Below the pieces are notes generated by a model, which saw only the letters and a program-made list of their open reading frames with translations, made no database searches and was not told the origin of the DNA. A stretch of DNA of 64,000 nucleotides from Fimbriimonadaceae bacterium (GTDB lineage Bacteria > Armatimonadota > Fimbriimonadia > Fimbriimonadales > Fimbriimonadaceae). A program made the translations under genes and the position numbers. Numbering within the stretch: the stretch's first letter is position 1; each line of letters opens with the position of its first letter. Of this stretch, positions 1 to 9,140 are shown piece after piece. The stretch covers positions 1 through 64,000 of the forward strand of contig JAMLGR010000015.1 of assembly GCA_023957775.1 (NCBI GenBank), in the 5' to 3' direction.

Positions 1-13
1 GGGCGTGGCACCC
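1..13. repeat. edge of a GC hairpin repeat (CACGCCCG/CGGGCGTG family)
   Basis: The first 13 bases match the right arm and tail (GGGCGTGGCACCC) of the hairpin repeat found whole at 1938-1958 and 26185-26205. The left arm lies outside the window. It sits just downstream of the stop codon of the DUF2207 gene. Confidence 0.5.
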
Positions 14-22
14 CCAAAGGGG

Positions 23-1921
23 CTACCAGCTACCCCCGCCTCCTCCGCCGCCCCCCCCCCCGGACGATCCACCACCGCTGAATCCCCCGCCACCGCCGCT
101 CCAGCCGCCGCCAAACCCGGAATCGCCCGAGCTGAAGCCGGACCCTGAGCCGTAGGAGGTGACCGGCGCGATGGCCGACGACCACGTATCTTGGAACGTG
201 GTCAAGTCGCTCATCAGCGTCGCCGTCCAGTAGCCGTCGTAGGGGCCGACGTACCAGCCGGGTTGGCGCAGCCCGATTCCGTCGAACGCCCGCGTCCACA
301 CGTCCACGAGACCGAACGCGATCGCGAACGGGAGGAGCTCCTCGAAGAGCGCCTGATCGGGAACACGATCGACCAAGTAGTTCAACTCTTTCTTGTGGGC
401 TCTCGCGATGAACTCCTCCAGCCCGCGGAGGGCGTGTCGGACCTTGGCGCCTTCGGGCGTCAACAGGTCCGTTCGAACCACGGCGATGAACCCGACAACC
501 ACGGCCGCCGCCAGTCCAAGAAGGACGGGCAAGCCCGCAAACAAGAAGCCCGCCGACGCCGCCACGAAGAGGACCAGGCAGAGCACGATGCACCCACAGC
601 CCTCGGTGCGGTTGGCCCGCGCCCATCCTCGCGCTGCCATCTCTCGTCCCGCGCCGTTGTTCAGATCGCGGTACGACTCGGCAAACGCCCCCTCGAGCAG
701 ATCCGCCGTCACGATCGGGCCGAAGGGCTCCAGAGCCTCGAACAGCCGCCGGTCCGAAGGGGTCAGGTTCTTCGCGCCCTCCAAACTGCCCACTTCGAAC
801 TGGATGCCCTCGTCGGCGTGGATCAGCCGTCCGGCGCCCTTCTGGGCGAGTCCCACGATGGCCCCGACGATATCGCCGGGATCCACCTTCCCATCCATCA
901 GGTACCCCGCCTCGATGGGGCCAACCCCCTCCGGCGCTTCGTATCGCACGACGAGAGGTCCCGGGTTGCGCTTGAAGTGGTCCTTGTACAGCCACCAGAA
1001 GAGTCCCGCAGGGATCAAAGGGATCACAAAGCCAAGCGGATTGGAGGGCAATCGCTCGTACGGAAGGGGGTCGGGGGTGGGGATGAACCCGGCGGGGTCC
1101 GAGGTGTCGCCCCCCTGCCCTTCAGGATGGGACGACGGAGGGGGTGGGGCTTCGAAGGCCTCGAGCGGGAGGCCCAGCACGAGCGTCGCGCCCTCGTGCG
1201 GCTGGAGCGTGCGTTTGATGCGGACCCGAAGCGTGGTGGGCGATGGGTAGCTGAGGTCGACCAGCGGTGCGTTGCCGACGAACTTGCCGCCTCGTTCGAG
1301 TTCCCCGCCGTCCCGAGAACCGCGCGCGCCCACAAGGACTCGGGCGCGCACGGAGCCCTCCACCTTGGGAAACCCGACGTCGACGGTCGCTTGGCGAATC
1401 GACGTCGGCCAATCTGTGGGGAGGACGTTCCAGAACAGCTCGTCGTGCGGACCGATGTTCGCGTCGGTTTCGAAGCGGGTGAGGGCACCTTGGACGCGGT
1501 AACGGATGCGGTACGACACGCGCCCGCTTTCCCACCGGTTGGCATCTCCGATCCGAAGGGCCCAGTCCCCGCCCTGATTCGACTGCTGAGCCGGAACCGG
1601 AGCCCAACTCCCTCCGCGTTTCAACTCGGTGGAGAGGAGGTCGTATCGGACCTCGCGCACCCTCCCACCGCCTTGCGTGCGGAAGGGGATGTTTCGAAGC
1701 AACCCGTGCTGCCGCTCGAGGAACCGCACCGATATCGTCTCCTCGATCTCGACCGTCCGGTCGCGAAGGAGCTGGTACGAGGAGTGGAAGCTCTCGGTTT
1801 CGAACTTGGCGCCCAGCGACAAGGCCGCGAGCGAGAGGGCCACAAGCAGGCAAGCGACACGCACCCAGAAGGTACGAAGGCCGGGCCCCGCAGGATGCAC
1901 CCCCCGTATGCCCCCGTTCAT
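23..1921 (-). CDS. DUF2207 family membrane protein with glycine-rich tail
   Basis: Predicted 632-residue membrane protein of the DUF2207 (YciQ-like) family, whose biochemical role is not established. It begins with ATG and has a hydrophobic export signal at about residues 17-38. The DUF2207 beta-rich exported region follows (to about 260), then a single transmembrane helix near 295-315, a cytoplasmic stretch, two more membrane helices near 445-485, and a tail from about 590 made almost only of Gly and Ser and ending in GGSW. Such Gly-rich tails are usual for this family. The tail is encoded partly by an 11-base run of C on the plus strand (51-61). The start lies only a few bases from the hairpin repeat array at 1928, so any promoter must be within or beyond the repeats. 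The nitrilase gene lies upstream on the same strand. Confidence 0.8.
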   Translation of the reverse strand: MNGGIRGVHPAGPGLRTFWVRVACLLVALSLAALSLGAKFETESFHSSYQLLRDRTVEIEETISVRFLERQHGLLRNIPFRTQGGGRVREVRYDLLSTELKRGGSWAPVPAQQSNQGGDWALRIGDANRWESGRVSYRIRYRVQGALTRFETDANIGPHDELFWNVLPTDWPTSIRQATVDVGFPKVEGSVRARVLVGARGSRDGGELERGGKFVGNAPLVDLSYPSPTTLRVRIKRTLQPHEGATLVLGLPLEAFEAPPPPSSHPEGQGGDTSDPAGFIPTPDPLPYERLPSNPLGFVIPLIPAGLFWWLYKDHFKRNPGPLVVRYEAPEGVGPIEAGYLMDGKVDPGDIVGAIVGLAQKGAGRLIHADEGIQFEVGSLEGAKNLTPSDRRLFEALEPFGPIVTADLLEGAFAESYRDLNNGAGREMAARGWARANRTEGCGCIVLCLVLFVAASAGFLFAGLPVLLGLAAAVVVGFIAVVRTDLLTPEGAKVRHALRGLEEFIARAHKKELNYLVDRVPDQALFEELLPFAIAFGLVDVWTRAFDGIGLRQPGWYVGPYDGYWTATLMSDLTTFQDTWSSAIAPVTSYGSGSGFSSGDSGFGGGWSGGGGGFSGGGSSGGGGGGGGGGSW

Positions 1922-1927
1922 TGCGGG

Positions 1928-2186
1928 TGCTCTGCCGCACGCCCGTCAAGCGGGCGTGGCACCCGCCCCCCCTTTTGCGCCCTTAGCGTTCCTTGCGTGT
2001 GCTCTGCCGCACGCCCGTCGAGCGGGCGTGGCACCCGCCCCCCCCTTTTGCGCCCTTAGCGTTCTTTGCGTGTGCTCTGCCGCACGCCCGTCGAGCGGGC
2101 GTGGCACCCGCCCCCCCTTTGCGCCCTTAGCGTTCTTTGCGTGAAACTCTCCCCCTTGCGCCCTTAGCGTTCTTTGCGTGAAACTC
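1928..2186. repeat. tandem array of about 72-73 bp units, each with a perfect GC hairpin
   Basis: Three near-identical units begin at 1928, 2000 and 2073 (periods 72 and 73). Each carries a perfect 8-bp hairpin, CACGCCCG - TCRAG - CGGGCGTG, followed by a C-rich stretch and a copy of the GCGCCCTTAGCGTTCTTTGCGTG motif. A fourth, hairpin-less copy of the last motif ends at about 2180. The array fills the gap between the stop of the nitrilase gene and the start of the DUF2207 gene. The same hairpin occurs singly at 26185 and, modified, at 11071 and 12913. The same GCGTTCTTTGCGTG motif recurs at 3161-3360 and 26237-26301. No protein coding is likely. Confidence 0.9.
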
Positions 2187-2201
2187 CCCCTCCCCCGCGC
2201 C

Positions 2202-3056
2202 TCAGCGTGTGCGTGAAACCTCGACGGCCCACCCATGGCCCCGGTCGTCCCAGTTCGTCACGGTTCCTTCGGACCGCGTGCGCGCCAACGCCTCGAGATC
2301 CAGTTCCGCAAAGGCGATCTCCTCGCGATGGGCGTGCGTGGCCGCCAAGACACCGTCGGCCGGGAACGGAGGGTGGTTCGGCGCGACGATCGCAGCGCTG
2401 CCGTACGTCGAAGGAACCGGCTCGCGGCCAAGCGATCCCACGAGCGCGGCGTGGAGGACGAACACGTGGTTCTCGAGCGCCCTCGCATGCGCGGCTTGCC
2501 GCACGCGGTGGTATCCGTGCTTCGTTTCCGTGAACGAGGGCGCCGCGACAACCCTGGCCCCGTGCTCGGCAAGAGCCCGCACCGAGCCTGGAAACTCGAG
2601 GTCGTAGCAGATCGCGACTCCGAGGCCAAGCTCCGGGTTCGTGCGCAGGATCTGCCCGGGAACCAACCCCCACACGTCCCGCTCGTATCGGGTGAGGAGG
2701 TTCTTGGGGTGGCGTGAGCTGCCGTTCGGCGAGGCGGTCACGCAGACGTTCTCGACGCCGCCCGCCCCTTTCGCAAAGTGCGAGCCGCCCACCAGCGTGA
2801 TTCCGTGGCTCCTGGCGAGCGTTTGAATCCACGCTTCGAGGAGGGGCGCGTACTCGGCCAGCGCGTTCGGGACGTTGCCCTCCGCCACCTCTCCAAGGGC
2901 CCCGAGCAGTTCCAGGACGAACAGCTCCGGCAGGACCACCAGTTGCGTCTCCCCCACGCAGGCGGCCTCCACGCACTCGCGCAAATGGTCGGCGAACTCG
3001 GTCTCCGTCCGTATCCTCCGCAGCCTCCAGGCCACGGCCGCAACCCTCAAACCCAC
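2202..3056 (-). CDS. nitrilase/carbon-nitrogen hydrolase family protein
   Basis: Member of the nitrilase superfamily, which hydrolyses C-N bonds of amides or nitriles with a Glu-Lys-Cys triad. All three residues are visible: Glu in LPELF (about residue 44), Lys in PKNLL (about 118) and Cys in ICYDLEFP (about 150), with family spacing. Length 284 residues is normal. The chosen start is a GTG giving VGLRVAAVAW, the usual first strand; an in-frame start upstream at 3116 would add an unlikely Arg/Pro-rich leader that lies in repeat sequence. Substrate cannot be told. The last residues (VSRTR) and the TGA stop are encoded by a copy of the GCGTGAAACC repeat, so the true ancestral C-terminus was probably altered by repeat insertion. 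Confidence 0.85.
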   Translation of the reverse strand: MGLRVAAVAWRLRRIRTETEFADHLRECVEAACVGETQLVVLPELFVLELLGALGEVAEGNVPNALAEYAPLLEAWIQTLARSHGITLVGGSHFAKGAGGVENVCVTASPNGSSRHPKNLLTRYERDVWGLVPGQILRTNPELGLGVAICYDLEFPGSVRALAEHGARVVAAPSFTETKHGYHRVRQAAHARALENHVFVLHAALVGSLGREPVPSTYGSAAIVAPNHPPFPADGVLAATHAHREEIAFAELDLEALARTRSEGTVTNWDDRGHGWAVEVSRTR

Positions 3057-3160
3057 GAACCGCAGTCTACTGGTCCGGCGAAGGCCCGGCGGGGGAGTGG
3101 CACGCAAGGAACGCAAAGAACGCTAAGTGCCCGCGGCGCAAGCTGCACCCCTGCGCAAAT

Positions 3161-3360
3161 CCCTTGCGCCCTTGGCGTTCCTTGCGTGAAACCTACGATC
3201 CCCTTGCGGTCTTGGCGTTCCTTGCGTGAAACCCGCGAATCCCTTGCGCCCTTGGCGTTCCTTGCGTGAAACCCGCGAATCCCTTGCGCCCTTGGCGTTC
3301 CTTGCGTGAAACCCGCAAATCCCTTGCGCCCTTGGCGTTCCTTGCGTGAAACCCGCGGGC
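3161..3360. repeat. five exact-period 40-bp tandem repeats
   Basis: Five units start at 3161, 3201, 3241, 3281 and 3321, with a period of exactly 40 bp. Each contains CTTGCGCCCTTGGCGTTC then CTTGCGTGAAACCCGC with few substitutions. There are no unique spacers, so this is not a CRISPR array. An inverted relative (ACGCAAGGAACGCAAAGAAC) lies at about 3104-3125. The array precedes the exported-protein gene at 3381 and lies upstream (5') of the nitrilase gene, so it occupies a divergent promoter region. Confidence 0.92.
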
Positions 3361-3380
3361 CCACGAGACGTTTCACTCAC

Positions 3381-3683
3381 ATGAAGTGGGTTCTTGCGAT
3401 CGCAGCGGCGGCCTCGATGACGGCCGCGTCGGGCCAGCAGCTTCCGCGCCGGACACCGGTGCCCGTCCGCCTGCAGATCCTGCACGCCGACCCCTGGTTC
3501 GTGAAGGGCATGCTCGAGGGCCAGCAATTGGTCTCGCCCGAACTCAGCTCGATCTTCGGCTTCATGGGCTTTCCCGAGGGCACCGGCAACGCGATCAACA
3601 GCCTCTTTTCGGGCGGCAAGCTGATCGTGAACCCCACGGACAACAGCCTGTGGTTCTTCCCCGACTGGGATCGACGGAGTTAG
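3381..3683 (+). CDS. small exported protein of unknown function
   Basis: A 100-residue protein starting at ATG 3381. It has a short positively charged N-terminus and a hydrophobic signal ending near AASGQQ (about residue 19), so export is likely. The mature part contains no Cys and no motif I recognise; it includes the sequence NPTDNSLWFFPDW near the C-terminus. It follows the 40-bp repeat array directly and is followed by a heptamer repeat. It may be cotranscribed with the cytochrome lipoprotein gene that starts 66 bp downstream. Function not assigned. Confidence 0.6.
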   Translation: MKWVLAIAAAASMTAASGQQLPRRTPVPVRLQILHADPWFVKGMLEGQQLVSPELSSIFGFMGFPEGTGNAINSLFSGGKLIVNPTDNSLWFFPDWDRRS

Positions 3684-3701
3684 GCCTTGGGCCTTGGGCC
3701 T
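3684..3701. repeat. heptanucleotide repeat (GCCTTGG)2.6
   Basis: Starts on the base after the stop codon of the small exported protein: GCCTTGG, GCCTTGG, GCCT. It has the same 7-bp period as the other border repeats at 4184, 5281, 21944, 25572, 28247, 38769 and 40844, but a different sequence. Confidence 0.7.
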
Positions 3702-3749
3702 GCGGTGTCGGGTCCCTTCTGGGCGGCGCTTTCCAGTATGCTCATCGGC

Positions 3750-4178
3750 ATGGTACGAACCGTCTTTCTGGCGCTGAGCGCTGTGATCTTTCTTGCCGGC
3801 TGTGGATCGGGGTCCGACAACGCCCCTGCTCCCGACACCTCAACGACTCCGAACGAAACGAGCGCGGCGGCTCCGGCCCCCGAGGGCGGGGCCACCATGG
3901 CTTCGTACGCGGAGGTGCAGGCGATCTTCGACAAGAGCTGCGTCCAGTGCCACGGCGCGGGCTCGCCCAAGGAGGGCATCGATCTGCGCTCCTACGAGTC
4001 CGTGATGAAGGGTGGCGATGAGGGCCCGGTCGTTGTGGCCGGGGACCCCTCCGGAAGCCTGCTCGTCAAGGCCTTGCGCGGCAATGGCGCCAAGCAGATG
4101 CCGTTCATGCAGTCCGCGCTCCCCGAAGAGGAGATCGCAAAGGTCGAAGCTTGGATCAAGGACGGAGCGAAGCAGTAA
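3750..4178 (+). CDS. c-type cytochrome domain lipoprotein
   Basis: A 142-residue exported haem protein. The N-terminus has a lipoprotein signal with lipobox LAGC (Cys18), then a Pro/Ala/Thr-rich linker, then a single c-type haem motif CVQCH (residues 64-68). The C-terminal half, with QMPFMQ and WIKDGAKQ, resembles the small cytochrome c domains common in Planctomycetes and Armatimonadota, where a Met after the haem site is the sixth ligand. It would carry electrons at the outer face of a membrane. ATG 3750 is preferred because it gives a compact signal peptide; ATG 3738 is possible. No partner oxidase is nearby, so its redox partner is unknown. Confidence 0.8.
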   Translation: MVRTVFLALSAVIFLAGCGSGSDNAPAPDTSTTPNETSAAAPAPEGGATMASYAEVQAIFDKSCVQCHGAGSPKEGIDLRSYESVMKGGDEGPVVVAGDPSGSLLVKALRGNGAKQMPFMQSALPEEEIAKVEAWIKDGAKQ

Positions 4179-4183
4179 GGGTT

Positions 4184-4211
4184 CGTTTGTCGTTTGTCGT
4201 TTGTCGTTTGT
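4184..4211. repeat. heptanucleotide repeat (CGTTTGT)4
   Basis: Four perfect units of CGTTTGT, beginning 5 bases after the cytochrome stop codon. The same heptamer occurs as two units at 21944-21957, and its complement (ACAAACG phase) at 40878-40898. Confidence 0.9.
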
Positions 4212-4258
4212 CGGGGTCGGGGTGGAACGGGATCCGCCCCGACCCTGTTCTTTGAGGC

Positions 4259-5278
4259 ATGGCCTCCGAAAAGACCGACTCCAAGAATCGGATTCGGCGT
4301 TGGGCGTTGGGAGTGCTGCTCGTTTGCCTCCTTGCCTACGGGCTTGAGACATTCGTTGCCGAAGATGCCTGGGGCTCGATGTGGGTCCTCCACCTCCCCC
4401 AAGTGCTCTTCTTCGTGCCCGCGGGGATCGTCGGTCTCCTCGCTTGGCGTGCCCGAGACCTGTCTGCGGTAGGGATTTCGATCGGCGCGACCACGGTCGC
4501 CCTCCACCTTTGTGCGCCCTGCTGGCGGGGCCTGCTTCCCTGCGACGCGACGCGCGAGCGCTCGGCAGCCGTCAAGGTGGTCACGTTCAACGTCCAGCAC
4601 GATCACGGGGGCGCCGAACGGATCGCAGCCCTACTCCGGAAGGAAGCTCCCGATGTCGTCGCGTTCGAGGAGGCGTCCTTTCTCGGCGACCGCAGCTCCG
4701 AATCGAAGCTCGTCGTCGACGCTTTGCCCGGGTTCCACTGGTACCGCGTGGCCAACCAGGCGATCGCCTCCCGGTGGCCCCTCGGCAGGCGCTGGGTGTC
4801 CGAATTCAAAGTGCCCACCCACACGTGGGCGATCTTCGCCGAAGTCCTTCGGGACGGGCGACCCGATCAGCCTTTGTTGGTGGGGGCGGTCCATCTCAAT
4901 CCGTTGAACTGGGACCGGTTTCTTTCGCCTGAAATCGGCAAACTGCCCGAGCATCTTCGAACCACGGCGCGCATCCGGGAGCGCCAGGCCGAAGAGCTCG
5001 TTCGGGAGCTGGCCAAGGTGGACGCCGACGTGCCCGTCGTCCTTTGCGGAGACTTCAACGGCCCTCCCCGAGGGGTGGTTTACAGCACACTGACCCGGGG
5101 CCTCCGCGACGCGTTCCGACAAGCAGGGGTCGGCATGGGATGGACCATCCCGTCGGTGTGCCCGGTCACGCGTCTCGACTACGTGTACGTCCGCCCGTCC
5201 AGCACGGTCCTAAGCGCCCGCGTCCTTGGCAATGCCGGTTCCGACCACCGCCCCCTGATGGCCGAGCTCATCCCCTAA
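4259..5278 (+). CDS. endonuclease/exonuclease/phosphatase (EEP) family membrane protein
   Basis: A 339-residue protein with hydrophobic helices in the first 85 residues (about 13-30, 45-63 and 70-88), then an EEP-fold catalytic domain. Family motifs are present in order: VVTFNVQH (metal/phosphate site), a Glu in FEEASF, GAVHLNP, GDFNGPP and a final SDHRPL containing the catalytic Asp-His pair. EEP enzymes cleave phosphodiesters or phosphomonoesters with Mg; members with this N-terminal membrane anchor are usually of unknown substrate and face outward. The gene stands alone on the plus strand, with heptamer repeats at both ends. Confidence 0.8.
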   Translation: MASEKTDSKNRIRRWALGVLLVCLLAYGLETFVAEDAWGSMWVLHLPQVLFFVPAGIVGLLAWRARDLSAVGISIGATTVALHLCAPCWRGLLPCDATRERSAAVKVVTFNVQHDHGGAERIAALLRKEAPDVVAFEEASFLGDRSSESKLVVDALPGFHWYRVANQAIASRWPLGRRWVSEFKVPTHTWAIFAEVLRDGRPDQPLLVGAVHLNPLNWDRFLSPEIGKLPEHLRTTARIRERQAEELVRELAKVDADVPVVLCGDFNGPPRGVVYSTLTRGLRDAFRQAGVGMGWTIPSVCPVTRLDYVYVRPSSTVLSARVLGNAGSDHRPLMAELIP

Positions 5279-5297
5279 CCACAAACCACAAACCACG
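5277..5297. repeat. heptanucleotide repeat (ACAAACC) about 2.5 units
   Basis: ACAAACC at 5281-5287 and 5288-5294 with partial flanking units. It fills the 27-bp gap between the convergent EEP-family gene and nrdJ. It is the complement of the GGTTTGT unit seen at 28247 and 40844. Confidence 0.75.
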
Positions 5298-5305
5298 ATT
5301 CCCCC

Positions 5306-8300
5306 CTAGCTGCACCCCGACGTTTCGCCGCACGTGTTGCACTTGAGGCACACGCCGTTGCGCACGAGCGTGAACGCGCCGCAGTTGCCGCACGGGTCGC
5401 CTTCGTAGCCCTTCATCTTCGCCTCGCGGATCTGGTCCGCGAGCAACGAGGGCGGGACGACCGCCCGCGTCGCCGCCACGCCGGCCGGCGATCCGACGCG
5501 CGTGCCGGGCGTGTCGAGCTGGTACGTGGGGCTGCCCACGGCCTTGGAGTTGCCTTCGAACGGAAGCGTGTCCTGGATGGTGCCCACCGCGAAACCCGCG
5601 GCCTCGTGGTCCTCAGTGGCGCTGCCGGGCGCCGTGCCTTCGAACGTGCCTTGGTCCTCCTCCTCCTCGTAGTCGGGGAGTTGGGAAGGCGTGCCCACGG
5701 CGTCGCCTCGAAGGTCCTCGGGCTTGACCTGCACGAGGTCCGTGCGGCCCAGATACGAGAGCGCGAGTTCCCGGAACAGGAAGTCGATCACCGACGTGCT
5801 CATCTTGATGTTGTCGTGGCCCTGCACCGAACCGTTGGGCTCGAACCGGGTGAACACGAACGCGTCGACGAACTCCTCGAGCGGCACGCCGTACTGAAGC
5901 CCCAAGGAGATCGCGATCGCAAAGCAGTTCATCAGCGAGCGGAACGCCGCGCCCTCGCGGTGCATGTCGACGAAGATCTCTCCGAGCGAGCCGTCTTCGA
6001 ACTCGCCGGTGCGCAGGTACACCTTGTGCCCACCCACACGCGCCTTCTGCGTGTACCCGCGCCTTCGGTTCGGCATGAGCCGCCGTTTCGCGATGTAGCG
6101 GTACACCAGCTTCTGCGCGGTCTGCATCACCTCGTTTTCGACCGCCGGCTCCTCATCGCCCAGCGACGCCTCGAGGATGGCCGCCGCCGCCTCGTCGCTC
6201 GACGCGTTGAGGGGCTGGCTCAGCTTGCTGCCGTCCCGGTACAGCGCGTTGGCCTTGAGGCCGAGCTTCCACGAGAGGGTGTAGGCATCGTCGATCGCCT
6301 GGATCGACGCGTCGCCCGGCAGGTTGATCGTCTTGCTGATCGCGCCAGAAAGGAACGGCTGCACCGCGGCCATCATGCGGATGTGCCCCTCGGCCGAGAT
6401 GAAGCGCCGGCCCTTGCTGCCGCACTTGTTCGCACAGTCGAACACCGGCAGGTGCTCGGCCTTGAGGTGCGGCGCGCCTTCGATCGTCATCGTGCCGCAC
6501 ACGTACTCGTTGGCGGCCTCGACCTGCGCCTTGGTGAAACCGAGCCGCCCCAGGAGGTCGAACGACCAGTCGTTCATCTCCGCGTCGGTGATCCCGAGCA
6601 CGTCCCGGCAGAAGGCCTCGCCGATCGTGAACTTGTTGAACACGAATTTGAGCTCGAACGCGTTCTCAAGCCCCTGCTCCAGCCGCTCGATGATCTCCGG
6701 CGTGAAGCCCTTGGCCGCCAACGACTTCTCGTTGATGTGCGGCGCGCCGGCAAAGGTCTTGTGCCCCTTGCAGTACGCCACGATCTCGTCGACCTCCTCC
6801 GAGGCGTAGCCCAGGGTGTTGAGCGCCACGGGAATCGACTGGTTGATGATCTTGAAGTAGCCGCCTCCCGCGAGCTTCTTGAACTTCACAAGCGCGAAGT
6901 CCGGCTCGACGCCGGTGGTGTCGCAATCCATGATCAACCCGATCGTGCCCGTCGGCGCGAGCACGGTGACCTGTGCGTTGCGGAACCCGTGCTGTTCGCC
7001 GAGTTCGACCGCCCGGTCCCACGCCTCGCGCGCGGCTTTGAGCATCTCGGTCGGGCACTCGTCTGGATCGATCCCCACGGGCAGGATCGAGAGGGCCTCG
7101 TACTGATCCTTCTGCGCGTTGTACGCCGCGCGCCGGTGGTTGCGGATCACTCGAAGCATCGACTCGCGGTTCTTCTCGTACTTGGGGAAGGGCCCCAGCT
7201 CGCCGGCCATCTCCGCGCTGGTCGCGTACGACTCGCCGCCGAGCACCGCGGTGAGGGCGCCCGCGATCGCTCGCCCCTGCTCGCTGTCGTAGGGGATCGC
7301 CATCTGCATCAGCAGCGCGCCGAGGTTGGCGTAGCCCAGGCCGAGGGTGCGGAAGTCGTAGCTGAGCTGCGCGATCTCCGGGCTGGGGAACTGCGCCATC
7401 AGCACGCTGATCTCCAGCACCGCCGTCCAAAGCCGGATCGCATGGCGGTACCCGTCGAGGTCGAACGAGCCCGTCTTGGGATCGAGGAACTTGATCAGGT
7501 TGATCGAGGCGAGATTGCACGCCGTGTCGTCGAGGAACATGTACTCGCTGCACGGGTTGCTCGCGTTGATGCGCCCGTCCGCCGGGCACGTGTGCCACTC
7601 GTTGATCGTCGTGTCGTACTGGATCCCGGGGTCGGCGCACGCCCACGCGGCGTTGCAGACGTCGCCCCAAAGCTCGCGGGCGGGCATGGACTTCACAACC
7701 CGCCCGTCGAGGCGCGACGTCAGGTTCCACTCGCCGTCGCTCTCGACCGCGTGGAAGAATTCATTAGGCACCCTAACGGAATTGTTCGAGTTCTGGCCCG
7801 AGACGGTGAGGTAGGCCTCGCTCTCGTATCCGGTGTCGAACGTCGGGAACTCGATCGACGTGATGCCCTGGGTCGCGAGCTGCAGCACGCGCTGGATGTA
7901 GTTCAGGGGGATGTTCGAGGCCTTGGCCTCGGCAATGGCTTTGCGGAGCGCGTCGTTCTTGCGGGGGTCGGCGTTGATCGACCCGCCTTCGGTGCGGCAT
8001 GAGGCAAGAATGGCGTTGAGGTGCTTCTGGTTGAGCTGGCTGCCGGTCACCAGGCTCGCGACCTTCTGCTCCTCGACGACCTTCCAGTTCACGAACTGCT
8101 CGACGTCCGGATGGTCGATGTCGAGGCACACCATCTTCGCAGCGCGGCGGGTGGTTCCCCCGGACTTGATGGCGCCGGCGCTGCGGTCTCCGACGCGCAG
8201 GAACGACATGAGGCCGCTGGACTTGCCGCCGCCCGACAGGCGCTCGTTCTCGCCGCGGATCTTCGAGAAGTTCGTGCCCACGCCGGAGCCGTACTTGAAG

Positions 8301-8887
8301 ATGCGCGCCTCGCGCGTCCACAGGTCCATGATGCCTCCCTCGTTCACGAGGTCGTCCTTCACCGAGAGGATGAAGCACGCGTGCGGCTGGGGACGGCCGT
8401 AGGCGTTCTCGCTTCGCTTGAGCTTGCCCGACTTGGGATCGACGTAGAAGTGGCCCTGAGGCGTTCCGGTGATGTCGTACGCGAAGTTCAGGCCCGTGTT
8501 GAACCACTGCGGGCTGTTGGGGGCCGCGACCTGTTGGGCGAGCATGTGGCACAGCTCGTCGTAGAAGGCCTGGGCGTCCTTGGCTGTGTCGAAGTACCCG
8601 TGCTGTTCGCCCCATTGGCGCCAGCAGCCGGCGAGCCGGTGGAACACCTGCCGCGCGTCGGATTCGGAGCCGTCCGTCCCATCGGCCTGTTTGACGCCGG
8701 CCTTGCGGAAATACTTCTGGGCGAGGATGTCCGTGGCGACCTGCGACCAGTGCGCGGGCACCATCACGTTCTCCATCAGAAAAACCGTGGACCCATCGGG
8801 GTTGCGGATCTCGCTGCGTCGCGGTTCAAAGGGGATTCCGGCGTACGGATCCTTTCCTTCGGCGGTGTAGTACCGGCTGATCTTCAT
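5306..8887 (-). CDS. nrdJ: adenosylcobalamin-dependent (class II) ribonucleoside-diphosphate reductase
   Basis: A 1193-residue class II ribonucleotide reductase, which makes deoxyribonucleotides by a B12-generated thiyl radical. The N-terminus carries conserved blocks ([22 protein letters not shown]), the central barrel has the active-site stretch NPCSEYMF, and the C-terminus ends in a Cys-rich zinc-ribbon-like module with CGNCG and [10 protein letters not shown], typical of long NrdJ proteins. Start ATG is preceded by a strong GGAGGGAGG about 14 bases upstream. The 253-bp leader between nrdJ and nrdR holds no NrdR box and no cobalamin riboswitch that I can recognise; it has a small hairpin (CACGG-CTTGA-CCGTG) about 60 bases before the gene. 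Cotranscription from the nrdR promoter is plausible. Confidence 0.96.
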   Translation of the reverse strand: MKISRYYTAEGKDPYAGIPFEPRRSEIRNPDGSTVFLMENVMVPAHWSQVATDILAQKYFRKAGVKQADGTDGSESDARQVFHRLAGCWRQWGEQHGYFDTAKDAQAFYDELCHMLAQQVAAPNSPQWFNTGLNFAYDITGTPQGHFYVDPKSGKLKRSENAYGRPQPHACFILSVKDDLVNEGGIMDLWTREARIFKYGSGVGTNFSKIRGENERLSGGGKSSGLMSFLRVGDRSAGAIKSGGTTRRAAKMVCLDIDHPDVEQFVNWKVVEEQKVASLVTGSQLNQKHLNAILASCRTEGGSINADPRKNDALRKAIAEAKASNIPLNYIQRVLQLATQGITSIEFPTFDTGYESEAYLTVSGQNSNNSVRVPNEFFHAVESDGEWNLTSRLDGRVVKSMPARELWGDVCNAAWACADPGIQYDTTINEWHTCPADGRINASNPCSEYMFLDDTACNLASINLIKFLDPKTGSFDLDGYRHAIRLWTAVLEISVLMAQFPSPEIAQLSYDFRTLGLGYANLGALLMQMAIPYDSEQGRAIAGALTAVLGGESYATSAEMAGELGPFPKYEKNRESMLRVIRNHRRAAYNAQKDQYEALSILPVGIDPDECPTEMLKAAREAWDRAVELGEQHGFRNAQVTVLAPTGTIGLIMDCDTTGVEPDFALVKFKKLAGGGYFKIINQSIPVALNTLGYASEEVDEIVAYCKGHKTFAGAPHINEKSLAAKGFTPEIIERLEQGLENAFELKFVFNKFTIGEAFCRDVLGITDAEMNDWSFDLLGRLGFTKAQVEAANEYVCGTMTIEGAPHLKAEHLPVFDCANKCGSKGRRFISAEGHIRMMAAVQPFLSGAISKTINLPGDASIQAIDDAYTLSWKLGLKANALYRDGSKLSQPLNASSDEAAAAILEASLGDEEPAVENEVMQTAQKLVYRYIAKRRLMPNRRRGYTQKARVGGHKVYLRTGEFEDGSLGEIFVDMHREGAAFRSLMNCFAIAISLGLQYGVPLEEFVDAFVFTRFEPNGSVQGHDNIKMSTSVIDFLFRELALSYLGRTDLVQVKPEDLRGDAVGTPSQLPDYEEEEDQGTFEGTAPGSATEDHEAAGFAVGTIQDTLPFEGNSKAVGSPTYQLDTPGTRVGSPAGVAATRAVVPPSLLADQIREAKMKGYEGDPCGNCGAFTLVRNGVCLKCNTCGETSGCS

Positions 8888-9140
8888 CCTTGTTGTTTCC
8901 TCCCTCCGAGGTTAAAAATCGATAGCTTCGCCCGACTCGGCACGGTCAAGCCGTGGGGGCGGGTGCTTGGGGCGGACGGCGGCTCGCACCGCTCGGGTCC
9001 GCCTGGCCGCGCGAACGCGACCGGCTCCCATACAGACCCTCGAGGGCCCATGAAAGACTCAGAAAAATGCGGCGATCGCGCGCCCCGAATCTGCGGTTTG
9101 TTTGAAACGGCAGCCGGGCGCCCTCGCCATCGCTTGCGTG

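Noticed and set aside
1928-2186. Short protein-coding genes across the hairpin array
   Set aside because: Reading frames exist on both strands only because the repeat has few stops; their products are periodic and match no family.
3161-3360. CRISPR array
   Set aside because: Units are contiguous 40-bp repeats with no unique spacers, and no cas genes are present in the window.
8888-9140. Cobalamin riboswitch before nrdJ
   Set aside because: The conserved B12-box blocks were not found on the minus strand; only a 5-bp hairpin and a strong ribosome site are visible.
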